Origin: Aspergillus flavus
Taxonomy: Eukaryota > Ascomycota > Eurotiomycetes > Eurotiales > Aspergillaceae
NCBI RefSeq assembly: GCF_009017415.1
Contig: NC_092407.1
Span: forward strand, 3,162,001 to 3,226,000
DNA length: 64,000 bases
Reading direction: 5' to 3'
Part shown: piece by piece, positions 10,155 through 22,862 of the stretch
How positions within the stretch are numbered: position 1 is the stretch's first letter
Layout: each line of letters starts with the position of its first letter
The notes under the pieces: generated by a model
The model's input: the letters and a program-made list of their open reading frames with translations, nothing else
Told to the model about the DNA's origin: nothing
Database searches by the model: none
Position numbers and translations under genes: made by a program

Positions 10155-10989
10155 GACCATTAGCCCATATTATCAGACTTTGACGGACCAGTCTTATGCC
10201 GCACGCTGGCGATGCGGACATTCGTTCAGCGGATACGCTGTATGTAACGTGTGCCGCAACCCTCGACGCTTCCTGGGTGGAATATGCCCACTAACGGAAA
10301 CGCCGCTGTTGATGCTTGGTCTACATAGCCTACGATTACTGTTGGTGCTCACCGACATCCATACGGGCGACAAATCCAAGCATACCTGTGCATGCTGAGG
10401 TTAGTGGATATGCTAGCAGCTCGGTCTAGCCATTTGACCCATGGCACAGCCCTTTGACAATGCGACTTATTATCAAGTCGAATGTCAAGTCTCATCTATG
10501 GTTACCATAAGAGACTCAACTATCACATCGAAGTTCTATCATTTTCTATGAACTTGAGAAACAATTTTTCTAGCTCGAATGATACCCATTGGATCACCTG
10601 AGTAGCATCTGCGTTCACATAGTGGGAATCACCCGACCATAGCTTAATCCTGTAGCATATGTAAGAGACAAGCTCAATATAAGGCACAGAAAGTAGAACT
10701 GCGGCCTTCGAGGCGCAGCTTCCTTACTTTGGACATTGCTCCGGAGTAGTGTTGATGCCAATGGACGGCATGAAGGAGGCCGGAGGCTTGGTCCATGTTT
10801 GAGGGCAATGCGCAGGCTATGCCAGGAATCCTCACTCGTATCGACTCGGCGTCAGTATTCTTTCGCGTCTTGCGCTTCATTCCCTCGGCATCCGCGTGCT
10901 GCCAAATAAGCAGTCTTCTCGGTCGGTCAATCCTTCAAAGAGTGTCGTTAACATTATAAAAAGTGTAGGCGATAGTACCGCACCATCAA
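10155..10989. other. Convergent intergenic region
   Basis: 835 bp between the stops of sen34 (plus) and pop4 (minus). Short open frames (10180-10398, 10674-10880) show no family features. No tRNA-like box A/box B pair was seen. Confidence 0.5.
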
Positions 10990-11792
10990 TCAAAGATAGT
11001 CCACATTGCGCCACTTGAACTTCTTGTTTGCACGATCAACCGGCCGATTCAGGAACTGACTCCCATGAAGCTCGAACGTAAGCTCCTTCCTAGCACTGGA
11101 GCCGGCATTTGCACCCGCGTCCTCCGTCACATCCATCTCATCCTGACGAGGCGCAGATAGCGGCACCCGAAATCGAAAAATCGTCTGCTCCTTCGGCAAA
11201 GCTATCACAAACACCAGAGTCAATCCCACAAACCCATACACAAATATAAAAAAGGGAAGAACTCACTCTTAACCTCATCCCCTTCAGTAACAACCACAAA
11301 AGTAAACTTCGTATCCCGAACCACAATCCCCCTAACCCCAACCCTCCCCGCACACCGACTCCTAACAACCTCCACCTCCGCCCCATGGAAATCAGCACTA
11401 ACCAGTTTACTCCCATGCGACAAAGCCGTCACATTAACCTCCTCCGCCTTGCGCCCCCCAATATCCAACACGTCCCGCATATACTCCACCCACATGGCAT
11501 GCAGCCCCTTGAAAATCGCATGCTTGCACTCCTCCTTCGGCAGGTCGTAGATCCCAGAGACGCGCTTCTCGCGCGCAGACAAGGGCCGCGGCTTCTGTTT
11601 GCGGAGGAAGTAGGCTTTCTTCTGGAGACGGTGGCGACGGCGTCGGTCGCGGTTGTCTTCGGGTGTGGGTGATGTTGGGCGTAGGTAGAGGGGTTTCTGT
11701 TTTATGCGTTCTTTGAAGAGTTGGGATGCTGTATCGGGGGAGTGTGCGCGGGAGAGGAGCGTTTGGGCGATATGCGGTTTTGGGGCGGTCAT
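10990..11792 (-). CDS. pop4: RNase P/MRP subunit Pop4 (Rpp29)
   Basis: Two exons (11792-11267 and 11201-10990) encode 245 residues. A 65-bp intron (GTGAGT...TAG) separates DEVK from TLPKEQTIF. A basic N-terminal segment rich in Arg/Lys (RDRRRRHRLQKKAYFLRKQ) precedes the Rpp29 Sm-like barrel. The barrel includes GLHAMWVEYM, LSHGSKLVSADFHGAEVEVV, GVRGIVVRDTKFTFVVV and, in exon 2, FRFRVPL and FELHGSQFLNRP. Pop4 binds RNase P and RNase MRP RNA and is needed for tRNA 5' maturation and rRNA processing. The coding strand switches from C/A-rich (5') to G/T-rich (3'). Confidence 0.94.
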
Positions 11793-12658
11793 TTTGTCCT
11801 TTCTCCTCCCTTTTCCCTTTACTTTTCGCCTTTGGGTTTCTTGGGATTGGGTGGTGTTGAGGGAGGTGAGGTGAGATGAGGTATGATGTGGTGGTTGCGT
11901 GGTTGGAGAGAAATTGTTCTGTTATCGGAACTTTTTGTGAGCTGATAAGCTTTATCACGGGGTTGCCTTTTTAGGACGTTGGTGGAGTACTCCAGCAGTT
12001 ACAGTCTACTTGGTATATCACTTGAAGTATCGTAGTCCATGGGCTTTCTATTTGTGTATGATGTAGACTGATCTTGCGAATGGTTCATATACTGGTTCGT
12101 TCGGGATTAATTAATGGAATCTCCCTCCTAAAGACACCAAGGAATATAGATGGCTCTAATCAAGGAGACAGCATATATAAAGCACAGTACAGTCTAGACG
12201 CAATCTATAACGTACACTCCAAATTAGAATACATGTGGTCTCAAAGTCCAAGAGTATGAAATTTAACTCGAAATCATTATTTGTCATACGTACAATTAGT
12301 ATATCAGATTCTCTCACTGCCCCTGACTCTTGATATAACCACAACTACAACTTGATATAGATATATATCCTAGACATCTAGGGAATACCCACCAATACAA
12401 CACCAATCCACAAACCCACCATCTCCAAGACAAAGTCTCCAAACCCAAACCCAAATATACGACCCCAATGTAACCTCGTAAACCCATCGGCTAGGAACCA
12501 AACCTCCAAAATCCCCAAATCCTCGGCTCTCCTCCTTCCCCGCATTAGGGCTACATCTATATCAAGACCACATAGCCAACACTTACAGAGTGCAACACAG
12601 CTCACCTTCAGCAATCGATCTCAAACACATAATATACAAAAGCAAACACCCCACCAAA
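11793..12658. other. Divergent intergenic region pop4 / oxygenase
   Basis: 866 bp between diverging start codons. Plus-strand composition is T/G-rich near pop4 (11800-11940) and C/A-rich from about 12380 to the oxygenase gene, mirroring the skew inside both genes. No additional gene is seen. Confidence 0.5.
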
Positions 12659-13832
12659 ATGACAACCCAAGAGAATTTCCCCGGCCTCCCCCCATTCCCA
12701 GACAACATCCCAACAGCGCCTCTGACCCGACTCTCCCTGTCCAAGCTCCTCGCCTATGACGAGCTAGAGATAGACCGACTCATGCGAGCTTGTTGTGATA
12801 TCGGGTTCTTCTATTTGGACCTGCAAGGCACAGAGATAGGAGATACCCTCCTCGCCACGGCAGATAAACTATTCCAAACAGGCACAGAGCTATTCCAGCT
12901 CCCGCTGGCCGAGAAACAGAAATACGATTTCAGTGCCCAAAACTCCTACCATGGGTATAAAGCACAGGGGGCAATGATTGCTGATAAAGAGGGGAATCTG
13001 GACAGGAATGAATTTTACAATGTAATTCTCCACTACCCATATAACCTACCCATCACCAAGATCCACATACATACACATAAACATAACGTATACAAATACT
13101 AACAAACACGACAATAAAAAGGTCTCCAAAGACACAATCCTAAACCTCACACCAACCCCTCACCCATCCCCAGCAATCCTCACCAACCCCAAAACCCATA
13201 CCAACCTCCAAACCTTCACCAAAACCTCCCACTCCATAACGACCCTCCTCCTAACCCACCTAAACAAAACCCTCCATCTCCCCGATTCCACCCTCCCAAA
13301 CCTCCACAACCTGCACACCCAAAGCAGCGACCAAATCCGCTTCATCAGATCCCCCCCGCAACCACCCAGAGACCCCCACACAGCATCAATGGGCGAACAC
13401 ACCGACTTCGGCAGCGTAACCATCCTTTTCAACCGAGTGGGCGGGTTGCAGGTTCTCCCTGCGGGCGAAGACGCAGAATGGACGTATGTGAGGCCGTTGC
13501 CGGGCCATGCGATTGTGAATCTGGGGGATGCGTTGGTGAAGTTTACGAATGGGTTGTTGAGGTCGAATATTCATCGGGTTGTGGCGCCGCCTGGGGAGCA
13601 GGGGACCTGCACGAGGTATAGTCTGGTTTATTTTGCGAGGCCGGGGGATGAGGTTGTGTTGAGGAGGTTGGAGTCGGATTGTATTCCTGTGGTAGAGGGG
13701 GAGGATGATGAAGGGGTTAGTAGTAAGGAGTGGGTTTTGAGGAGGGCGCTGGGGAGGAGGGGAAAGTTGGGGACGGTGGATTATGAGAAGTCTGCTGGAA
13801 CGGAGATGGTGAGTCGGAGGATTCGAGTTTGA
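12659..13832 (+). CDS. 2-oxoglutarate/Fe(II)-dependent oxygenase (isopenicillin-N-synthase-like)
   Basis: Two exons (12659-13021 and 13122-13832) encode 357 residues, a usual family length. The N-terminal DIOX_N region has LIDRL-like helices and RACCDIGFFYLD, followed by LFQLPLAEKQKYD and YHGYKAQG. The jelly-roll core shows the iron ligands H and D in MGEHTDFGSVTIL, the distal His in NIHRVV, and the 2-oxoglutarate-binding RYSLVYF. Such enzymes hydroxylate, desaturate or ring-close small molecules, and the substrate cannot be deduced. The start of exon 2 is almost free of G on the coding strand while the second half is G/T-rich. The intron uses GTAATT and AAAAAG. Confidence 0.88.
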
Positions 13833-14869
13833 TTTTTTTTTTTTTTTCATCTCCTTCTTCTTTTGTTTATGTATGTAGTTGTTTGATTTGGAGTTGGCGA
13901 TGTGCTTTTTCTGAAGGTGGAATACTAGTAAATGTTGGGGGAACATATATTGCCGAGAGGTCTATATTTATATTCGAAGCTTGTGCACAGGGTTAAGTTT
14001 TATAGCCAACATTCTAGAGTCAATTATTACATCATTATTGATTGTATCAGGCTTGTACAACATATAGATGTGTGATAGTGGGACAGCATAGATTATAGGT
14101 GCTTTATATGTCATGGGGTAGGTCTTGTCCTGTCAGTTTCTCTATAAGAGGAGCAATGGATTCCAGTGTCAACTTATTACTTGTGCTGACTTGTATCACT
14201 TCCTCTGAATATCAGCCATAGTCAGTTATACTCACTTTTGATGCTTGGTAGCTTTACTTCAGAGGTCGGGTTAGAAGTATTGACCTAGCTCGTGTTGCAT
14301 CAAAGTGAAGGACTGTTAGGGCTGTTACTACGTCTCATGATTGAGAATTTGTAGTGAATCACCTACTCTCAGCTTCAACACTATCTTGTGAATGATATGT
14401 TAATTAGGGGACATTGTGGGCAACTCTTTGGGCTTCATAACTTCACAGGATTGGTATGTTTATCACTATAATATACAGTAGTCACTGTGATTGAATGTAA
14501 TGGTGAGCATTCTCTTTTTAATCTTCTTGCTCTCCATTTTTAATCATCTGTTGACCCCAAAAATAAAATCATCTAGACTATCAATTCCCACTCGACCAAA
14601 TCAACCATATGGCGTCAAGGTCGTGCCTTAAACACCTCACCTCCAATATAGACTTTCAGGTAGATATAGATCAGCGATCTTCAGGTCACATAACACATTG
14701 TATTTCTGTGTTGTTAGTGTCCCCGACAAGTACGATATCCTGAAGCTAGGAACCATTCACAGATCTTCACCTATACTCACACCTGGCCCAACACAACATT
14801 GACTGTCTCATGTGTGTATTAACACCAAGGGCATAGTATATCGATATATACTCTACTTCTCTAGTCAAA
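13833..14869. other. Intergenic, AT-rich
   Basis: 1.0 kb between the oxygenase stop and the SNF2 gene. A T-run follows the oxygenase stop (13832-13848). No coding signal is seen. It should contain the SNF2 promoter. Confidence 0.5.
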
Positions 14870-17800
14870 ATGGCATCTCAACATCCCCCAACGGCAGCTC
14901 CAACAAAAGGACAGCAGTTACAGACTTGTTTCAGCATCATCTCACCAAAAGGACCACTGCTCAAACATGGTGTCTTCAAGTGTTGGGCCTACTTGGCTAT
15001 CTTTACCTTCAGTCTCATGGAGTTCCTTTACCCACTGGCCGACGTGTTCCTGGAAGACCAGCTTGACTTTCAACTCCAACTCAGATGAGTCTCAATCCAG
15101 CATGGATGACCAGAAGCTTAAAGGGACTCTGTCCTATGGCTCCAGCTCACCTCTCATTCCGTGGAGTAGTCCTCTGAGCAGTCTCTCTTCCATGACACCC
15201 AGCCCATTGACGCCGCCATCGCCGTTCCATGAACCGGAAAGCCCAGTCCAGAAAGATGGTAACAGCTGACCTAGCCCTTTCAACTCATATACACTCTGAA
15301 CTGACGACACATTAGGCATCAGGCCATGCTTAAGTGTATCGCGTGAAGGCTATGTGCAGGGTCCTCGTTTGGGGCTTCCTTTCAGGGGCAACAACTCCCC
15401 CAGTCCCTGCGTGGCCAAGTCCGCCTTGGATATTATGCAAGATATCGAAAGCAAGAGCAACAATTTCTTCACTGCCATGAAGGACGTCGTGCTTCCACTT
15501 CTGGGTGACAAGGAGCGATTCTATCAAAACAAGGAGACGCCATTTGCGAGTGTGCGACCACACAAATCGCTGGATCCGCAGCCTACAGGGTAAGCCTGTG
15601 TCTGTATATTCTCCAGCTTCAACAGAGAACTGACAATGCAACCTAGGCTTCAATCTCAGCTGAAACCATACCAGCTTCGAGGGCTGTCGTTTCTGTTGTA
15701 TCTCCGAGACAACGGGATTGGTGGAATCCTTGCAGACGAGATGGGTCTGGGAAAAACCATCCAGACGCTTGCACTCTTCCAGCACATAAAAAAGCACGAT
15801 AACACTGTGCGAGTTGATGAGCCCGGTCCGTTCTTGATCGTCTGTCCGTTCAGTGTAATGGAGACTTGGCTTTCGGAGACAATCAAGTGGACACCGGAGC
15901 TCACGTCGATCAAGTTTCACGGAACACCAAGCAAAAAGGAGGCAGTCATGAAGCTTTTGAGTACTGTCAGAGGTAAAAACCGTAGGAGTTCGAAATCTGC
16001 GGTGGATATTGTTATAACCTCTTATGAAACTCTGACCTCAGATATCAAATGGTTCCGAAAGTTCGTATGGCAATATGTTGTTCTTGACGAGGGCCATCGC
16101 ATCAAGAATAACCAATCCCAGAGAGCACAGGCAATACATAGGATCAGTGCCGAATACAGGCTCGTCCTCACAGGGTAAGAATACATCTTGCAGGTGCCGT
16201 TTGCTCAAAGGACTAACATTGCTGGCAATCAAGGACACCGGTGCAGAATGATCTCAGGGAATTGTGGTCGATATTTCATTGGCTTTACCCTCATGTCTTC
16301 ATTCCATCTACCGCGGAGCCTTTCGAAGAGGCGTTTTCGCTGGCTGACGGGAAGTTCAACCCCGAATTCTTTGAGCAGGTCCAAAAGTTCCTTGGTCTGA
16401 TTATGCTACGAAGGGTTAAGGAATCACCAGAAGTAGGGCTTTCTATTCCCCTCAAGACAGAGATTGTGCTATCGGTACCTCTATCAGAGTTTCAACGTTC
16501 GTTGTATTTGAGAATACTTACCGGCATAGAGAATTCCATTCTCGGCGGACACGACGGCATTCCATTCAACCATAGACGTCGGACGGACACAGAAATCCAG
16601 TCTAATGTGATCCGTGAGCAGGATGATGGCTCCATTGATGGGCCATTCAGGCGATCTTCAGCAGAATACTCCGAAAAGAAAAAGTACAGGATATTGAGCA
16701 ATATCCTAATGGAGCTGCGCAAGGTAAGCCACAAAGCATCACCTGGGTTGCCGGTTTAACTAATTCGCAATCCAGTGTTCCATTCATCCGTATCTGTTGG
16801 ATGATGCAATTCCGGATCCTTACGAACTCGGAGCACATGTTATCACAAACTCTGGAAAATACATCGTGCTCCTTAAGATGGTTCAGCATTTTGTACTGGA
16901 GAGAGGAAGGAAAATAATCATATTTTCGAACTTCAATCAAGCTTTGAATCTTTGTGAGGATCTTTTGTTGACTATCCAGAAGAACGGCGATCCTGTGAGA
17001 TATGTTCGATTAGACGGGAGCACATCCAATGCACGACGAAACCTCTCGATTTACCTCTTCCAGAATGATCCCAGGTATATGGTCTTCTTAATTTCGATAA
17101 GGGCTGGCGGCGAAGGACTCAATCTGGTCAGTTCCTCAACGGTTATCTTCTTGGATGAAGACTGGAACCCCCAAGTCATGCGACAGGCTGAAGCAAGAGT
17201 CCACCGAATTGGACAGAAACACCCCGTGAGAATCTTTAAGCTCCAGTCAAAAGGCACTGTGGAGGAACAGATCAGCCGTCGAATTGTTAAGAAGGCATAT
17301 GTTGCCACCAAGATTATGGAGGATATAAATGCAGCACATGATATGAAAGCTTTTGCTAATATGATTGACACTCGGGGATTAGCCTATGTAATGGATACGG
17401 AGGACTTATCCGCGCTAGTCCACAGTCGAGCAGTTCTGACGTCTATCCAATCGAGTGCAACGGAATTGAACTGGTTCGGCTGGAAAACGATCCTCAAAGT
17501 ATGTGCTAGCAACCAGTCTACGGAGTTGAGCGGGAGAAATACCGCAATCAATGTACAACAAGAAAAGGCTTGGCTCGCGTGCACGGAGCGTGTCAAAACC
17601 AATATTTTCGATGGCAAAAAGGTCGACACAAGATTCAGATCGTTTTCTGTGTACGAAGCTCTGCCTAAAGATCTCTGTCGAGCGGATAGACGCATTGGAA
17701 AGGAGAGGACTGTTATGATCGATGGCTTCTCAGTGGGAAAGGACAGTATCCGGCTTGAGACCTTGTCCAAAAAGAGAGAATGTTCAAGTCTGCTACAGAG

Positions 17801-18273
17801 GGACTCGAAGGAGAAAATGACACACGAAGCCGTAAGTAGCGATCTCCATGGTCGTCAAGCAAATTGCAAGGCTAAAATATCTCCAGACATGCTTCCTATG
17901 CAGGAAGTTCAACCCTCAAGAATGCGATTTATGTCCATTGGCGTTTCACAAAGAATGTCTCCAGCCGGTAGGCAAACTGCGCCGTGGCGCAAAGAGACTT
18001 GTATGTCCCCGTCACTATTGTTCGCAATGCGATAAAACAAGTAGCAAGGCAGGAGGGCTTCTATACTGCTGTACAACCTGCATTGAAGCATTCTGTGAAG
18101 AGTGCTTGGATTGGGCACAGACAGACTTTGTGGGAGAGTACCCTGCACATGAAGCCTTGGGATATTTTCCGAAAAGCGTCTTTTACATCAAATGTGCGCA
18201 ATGCCATGAGCAGCGAAAGCGGCACCCTGGTTTCGGATCTGTTGTGCCGTCCAAGAAAATGAGATGTTATTGA
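14870..18273 (+). CDS. ISWI-like SNF2 ATPase with C-terminal PHD/C5HCH-type zinc module
   Basis: Seven exons (14870-14969, 15085-15258, 15316-15589, 15647-16174, 16234-16723, 16776-17831, 17887-18273) encode 1,002 residues. The SNF2 motor runs from about residue 185. It has QLKPYQLRGL, Walker A DEMGLGKT, DEGHRIKN (motif II), LTGTPVQND (motif III) and the helicase C half with LRKCSIHPYLL, RLDGSTSNARR, GGEGLNL and ARVHRIGQ. The LRKC..HPYLL region resembles ISWI most closely, but no HAND-SANT-SLIDE region is evident. From about residue 875 a Cys/His-rich module (TCFLCRKF, CDLCPLAFHKECL, CPRHYCSQC, CCTTCIEAFCEECL) resembles NSD-type PHD-C5HCH fingers. It is presumed to be a nuclear chromatin remodeller. 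The first intron (14970-15084) is the least certain junction. Confidence 0.88.
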
Positions 18274-18444
18274 TGTCAGGAAACTGAACGGTTAGCAAGG
18301 ATTGTGACGGTACTTTCATGTGCTCAGAAACAGTTTGTTTATTGGAATTGATGTGGATCATATGAAGGGAGAAACAGAGAAAGAGTACTAGTGCAGGTGA
18401 AGAAAGTCCATGGATTCCTCATGAATAGTAGCTTAAGTACCTTC

Positions 18445-18806
18445 CTAAATGGGAGCAAGTAGACGAGCAAGAAATCTTACATTATCAACGAGTATCTCTG
18501 GTATCACTCTCAATCCCTTACCCGTAACAATTCCGGTGGCATTCCGTACTGGTAATTCGCATGCAAACCCAGTGGAAAACTCGGACGGAAAAGTCTTACC
18601 CACAAAAACAGCGAGCTGCATCACGACTGCAACGATAGACGGCAACAACGTGTATGCGGCGCCACCAGTCGGCAAAAGAGCTATTAGCAGAACGGTCAGT
18701 ACGAATGGAAGCAACGTATTACAGTACAAACGTCTCATACCTTACCTTTTAGAGCACCCAGTGCATAACACCCTAGGAGAGCCACCAATGCATGACTTGG
18801 TCTCAT
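18445..18806 (-). CDS. Small membrane protein (81 aa), three exons
   Basis: Exons 18806-18746, 18680-18600 and 18548-18445 give 81 residues in continuous frame. Intron 1 (65 bp) has GTAAGG, a CTGAC branch site and TAG. Intron 2 (51 bp) has GTAAGA and CAG. The product is a two-segment membrane protein: MRPSHALVALLGCYALGALK followed by AAYTLLPSIVAVVMQLAVFV, then a mildly amphipathic tail. I do not recognise the family. Without intron 1 only a fragment starting MRRLYCN would be seen. It lies tail-to-tail with the SNF2 gene (171 bp). The function is unknown. Confidence 0.5.
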
Positions 18807-21800
18807 GCTAAGAAGCCGACAGGGATTCGATGAAGAAAACGGACCACCGAAGAGAAAAAAATTTCACCGGGGACCCCGCCACTCCCAAACAGATGGCCAT
18901 GAATTGCCCCCTCGAAAAGTGGATCAATATAGGCAGGGAGTATAGGTATATAGCTAGGGATGTGTTCCGCGGGAATGATCCTATTTGTTTCCGTTGCGCT
19001 GGAACTTCACAGCGGGGCCGTGCAAAGTTGCCTTCGACAGAGCCTTGTTTGTTGTTCTTCTGCACTGAGTCAGTCAGGAAATTCCTTCCAGTGAGCGCAG
19101 AATCGTCCGACAAGATACGGGATGAGCAACGTGATGGGTCTAATAGACTCAATAATTGAGGCGGTCCCAACAGATGAGTTGTTTGCGTGGGGATCTGCAC
19201 GCATCCATAGCTTTGGGGAGATACAACGCCATTTCCAGTTGTTGATTCGTCTTGGTGAACTGCATAGGTCCGAGTTCGAAGCTAGGCAGCCAGACAGCGT
19301 CCTCATTTTTTGGGCTGATAGGTGGACAGAGTATGTGCCTCGTGCATCGTGTTGGAATACATTTTGCAGGAAAGTGGACCTTGCATTCAACTCCGTTGCT
19401 GGAAATATGTGAGAATTTTTACATGGGTTTCTTCCATCCATGTTACACGGCATGCGCCGAGGAGGAAAAGCAGGAAGCATTCATGGATAATTCGCAGGAA
19501 GCTCGCGCGTTGCTGACGGGGCCGGGCAACTCCGACTCGCTGGATATTGCTGTCTGGTTGCCTTCTCGCCTGATGCATGCCTGCTGCGATGTTCCATGAG
19601 CGCGTACTGATCGGTCGTGGTAGACAAAGAGAGGAGTCTATGGAGCCATATAGAAGAAGATCGTTGGTAAACTTTGGTAACAGAATTAAGAGTTGGTCAT
19701 ATCTGAATTTACCCTTTGATACCAGGTAATACCATACCTGACCACAATACAATAATTACTTCGCTTAAGCCAGTTTCTTTCCAAGGAAACCACGGCGGGT
19801 CACGGACCGAACCGCCAAGCGGGCTAATCAGGAGTTCCATGGTACAAGAAAACGGTCAGAAACTTGGACAGAACGAGAACAATAACCTCACATAATTCAA
19901 GCTATTATAATAGTAATACCACCTTACTAGGATTCTTAGGATCACCACAACCGATTGAGAAGACTCCGGATATCCTCCGAAATTAAATAGCATAGTAGGA
20001 AATGAATATAAACTCTTCTTTATAGCCCTAGATTTGGGTGAATCTCAAACGTGTGGTATGGATTGTGTAACAATGTTCAAGATAACGGCTGCGTAATACA
20101 GGTTAAATAAGCATAAACGTAGAGAACGTTACACAACCATGAACTGCTGTACACATGAATACTGAAGTTTCCGACTCAAAGGTTACGATGAACTGAATTA
20201 CTTCTTTTCTTTTCTTTCTTTTTCATGTTATCATTTTAGTCTCTTCCCCCTTGCTGTTTCTTTTGTAAATATCCGAATACAACCAACCACCAATCTCATA
20301 AATCATGACAGCAGATCCGACCCCATAGATCAACAACCAAAAACAAGCCACCATCCCAGAACCTCGATATCACCAATATCAATAATTCCAACCCGTAACT
20401 CGCACAATAAACCCCAAATCCCAATCACCCAGACTCAACACCGTTAAACCTTAACCCGCCACGCCAATCCACCGGAACCATCAACCCGACCAGACCGTCG
20501 TCACCACAATCGGACGATCGACCACCGTGACACCAGAAAGAGCCATAGTCGGAGCGGCCCGAGCACTCTCCAGCCTACTCGGGGATTTCCAGAACCGGTA
20601 TCGGGGGGGAGGAGTTACACTAGGCGTATTGCACTGGAATTAAAGTGATTATTTACTACTATGTTTACACACGTTGCGGCGCTAGCTGGAACGGCGTACG
20701 CTGGAGTATAGACGGAGTATGTGTTGCTTTCTGTTTTGCATGGGGATCGATCCTTCATTTTGCTGATGGGGACTGATGTCAGTTGGACTGAACTTGCTTG
20801 CGATGGCTGGCTGAATGGGAAGCTCTATTGAGAAGCTTAATTTTGGATCGTCAATGGTCGCCGAATGCTCGGTGTCTATGGAAATGTTAAATGGAATGTC
20901 GGAATTGGCTTCCTGTGGTGTGTCGATTTGTACAAAACTTTATGGTCACCTACTTTTGGTTGGAAGAGAGAGCTATTTTCACAGCAAATGGGTAAGTAGG
21001 TATCTGGCCCAGAGAGACAGAGGATGCTAGCATTACCTGCTTAACAACCTTCGTCAGATGAAAGCTTCCATAGCGGTTACAACTAACCTAGTCTAGTTCG
21101 ACTGTAACGTCTTTATCAACCGAGCCCTCTGGCCCCTCCCAACACGCGCTATTCGGGTCTGCAACATCCCCTATCTCGGCCGAGGAATCCCAATTCTTAA
21201 GGCAACACTGAATAAAACGGAGATCATCCCTCGAAAGCTCCTTGGCACGTCAGTCAGTCAGTCTAAGCGTCGAATCCCAGCTAGTAGCCCAAACCACGAG
21301 TCATGAGAGAAATCAGAAAAAGAAAAACAAAACGAAAACCTATAATTCGGAGCAGTTCCGTGATCCGGGGTGCTGTATCGCATGTTCCGAGGCCGTCAAT
21401 CCCCAGCAGATCATGCCTATCTAGCCTACAATACATGCAACTAGTGAACTCATAGACGTCCGGGTCCGAGTATCAGCCAACCCGTCAATCTGGAACTGTC
21501 CGAAAGAAGGTGTGTGACAGGTGGGTGGCAGGCAGACAGGCAGAGACCAGCACCTGTCCGTCAGTGCCATGGTGCCTCGTTGCCAAGCGGACCCGACACT
21601 CCAGACGAAGTGGGCGTCGTACATGTCCGGTGTGGGGATGCAAAGTGGGAAATCCTTGCCCATCTGGCTGGGCTACAGGATTCCTCGGTGCATCAGACGG
21701 AGGGCCAGGCGGGATTTGATCGGCATTTGGATGCGCAGAGGGGGATTTGGAATCTTGCTCATCTTTGTTTGTTCTTTTTTTCTTTTCTTCTTATGTCCAT

Positions 21801-22862
21801 GGGTGATGAGTTGGAACGGTGATACATCTATATCTACTTTCTGCTGACTGCACTGCACAACACCCCTGTTTATGCTGTCAGCCAACATAACCATAATCAG
21901 ATGCCCTAGAATTAATTATTAATTAAAGTACAGTACATACTACCTGATACAACCATGACATACAATACCATACATAACACCGTCTATTAATTACCCACCT
22001 GTAGGGCTCGAAAGGTAACACCGGAGTTTTCCCGGTACGACCAAGTTCCACCGACGGAATTAAACAGCCACTGGCCTGAATCATGCCATACCCAACAAAA
22101 TCCCATGAAATCCTTCTATACTAACAAAGTACTAAGTCGAACCTCTGGAACCCCTCAATTTAAATGATCTTTGACCCAGATCATGTCCGACCGTTATTCC
22201 GCGCGGGACCGCTATGATGCGCCACCCCACTTCCTGGTTCTATGTTCTATCGCTTCAATTAGATAGGTAAGTCTTTCCTCGGATTCGTTCCGGACGCCCC
22301 TAGAGCAAGTTTAGGGTTTTGTTGACAGGTCCAGTGGAGTCTAACGGTTTTTTGGTCTTCTTGGGAGAGCTCACCGTTGGCTGTACTCGGGTTAATTTGG
22401 CCAATAGTTGGTCCGTAGATGTAAGGAATACTGTCTGTGTGTCCCTCCCCCCCGTCTGTTCCAGACCACGGGGTTAATTTTAGAGCATTGCGGAACTGTC
22501 GTTCCGAAACGGTGGGTTCACTTTTTGGACCAGACAATCGTTGGCAGCTGTGCTTGTTGCGTGTGCCAATCGTTTGGTTTGGGTTTTACGCTACGGAGGT
22601 GGAGGATTGTTACACAGCTTTTGTCAGTTCTACTACTGAGACCGACCGTTTTGTGATAAGCAAACATTCGGTAGGGCGAGACTTGAGTAGTATTTCCGAA
22701 TGAGGACTGACACGGAGCGGTTCCTTGGTGAGCCAGCTCCACTGTACCAAATGGTATTGTAGTCGGAAAGGAGTGGACGCTAGTAGTGTTGCTGTAGTGA
22801 AAAGAGAATTCATGGAACCACGCCAGCCGTTTGAAACTGGTAACCCCCCCCAAATTGCATTC
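18807..22862. other. 4-kb gene-poor region
   Basis: No supported gene. It contains a C/A-rich plus-strand block (about 20280-20540) followed by a G/T-rich block (about 20580-20990). This is a strand-composition switch like those inside opi10, pop4, the oxygenase and the CapA gene, but here without coding sequence. Pyrimidine runs lie near 20200-20260. Short frames at 18830-19159, 19122-19412 and 21514-21822 lack recognisable features. Confidence 0.45.

Noticed and set aside
13386..13946. 186-codon minus-strand frame over the oxygenase gene
   Set aside because: Antisense to the conserved oxygenase core. It arises from the G/T-rich skew, and the product is low-complexity.
18830..19412. Overlapping plus-strand frames of about 100 codons
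   Set aside because: No recognised motifs, and they overlap the expected promoter of the small membrane protein gene.
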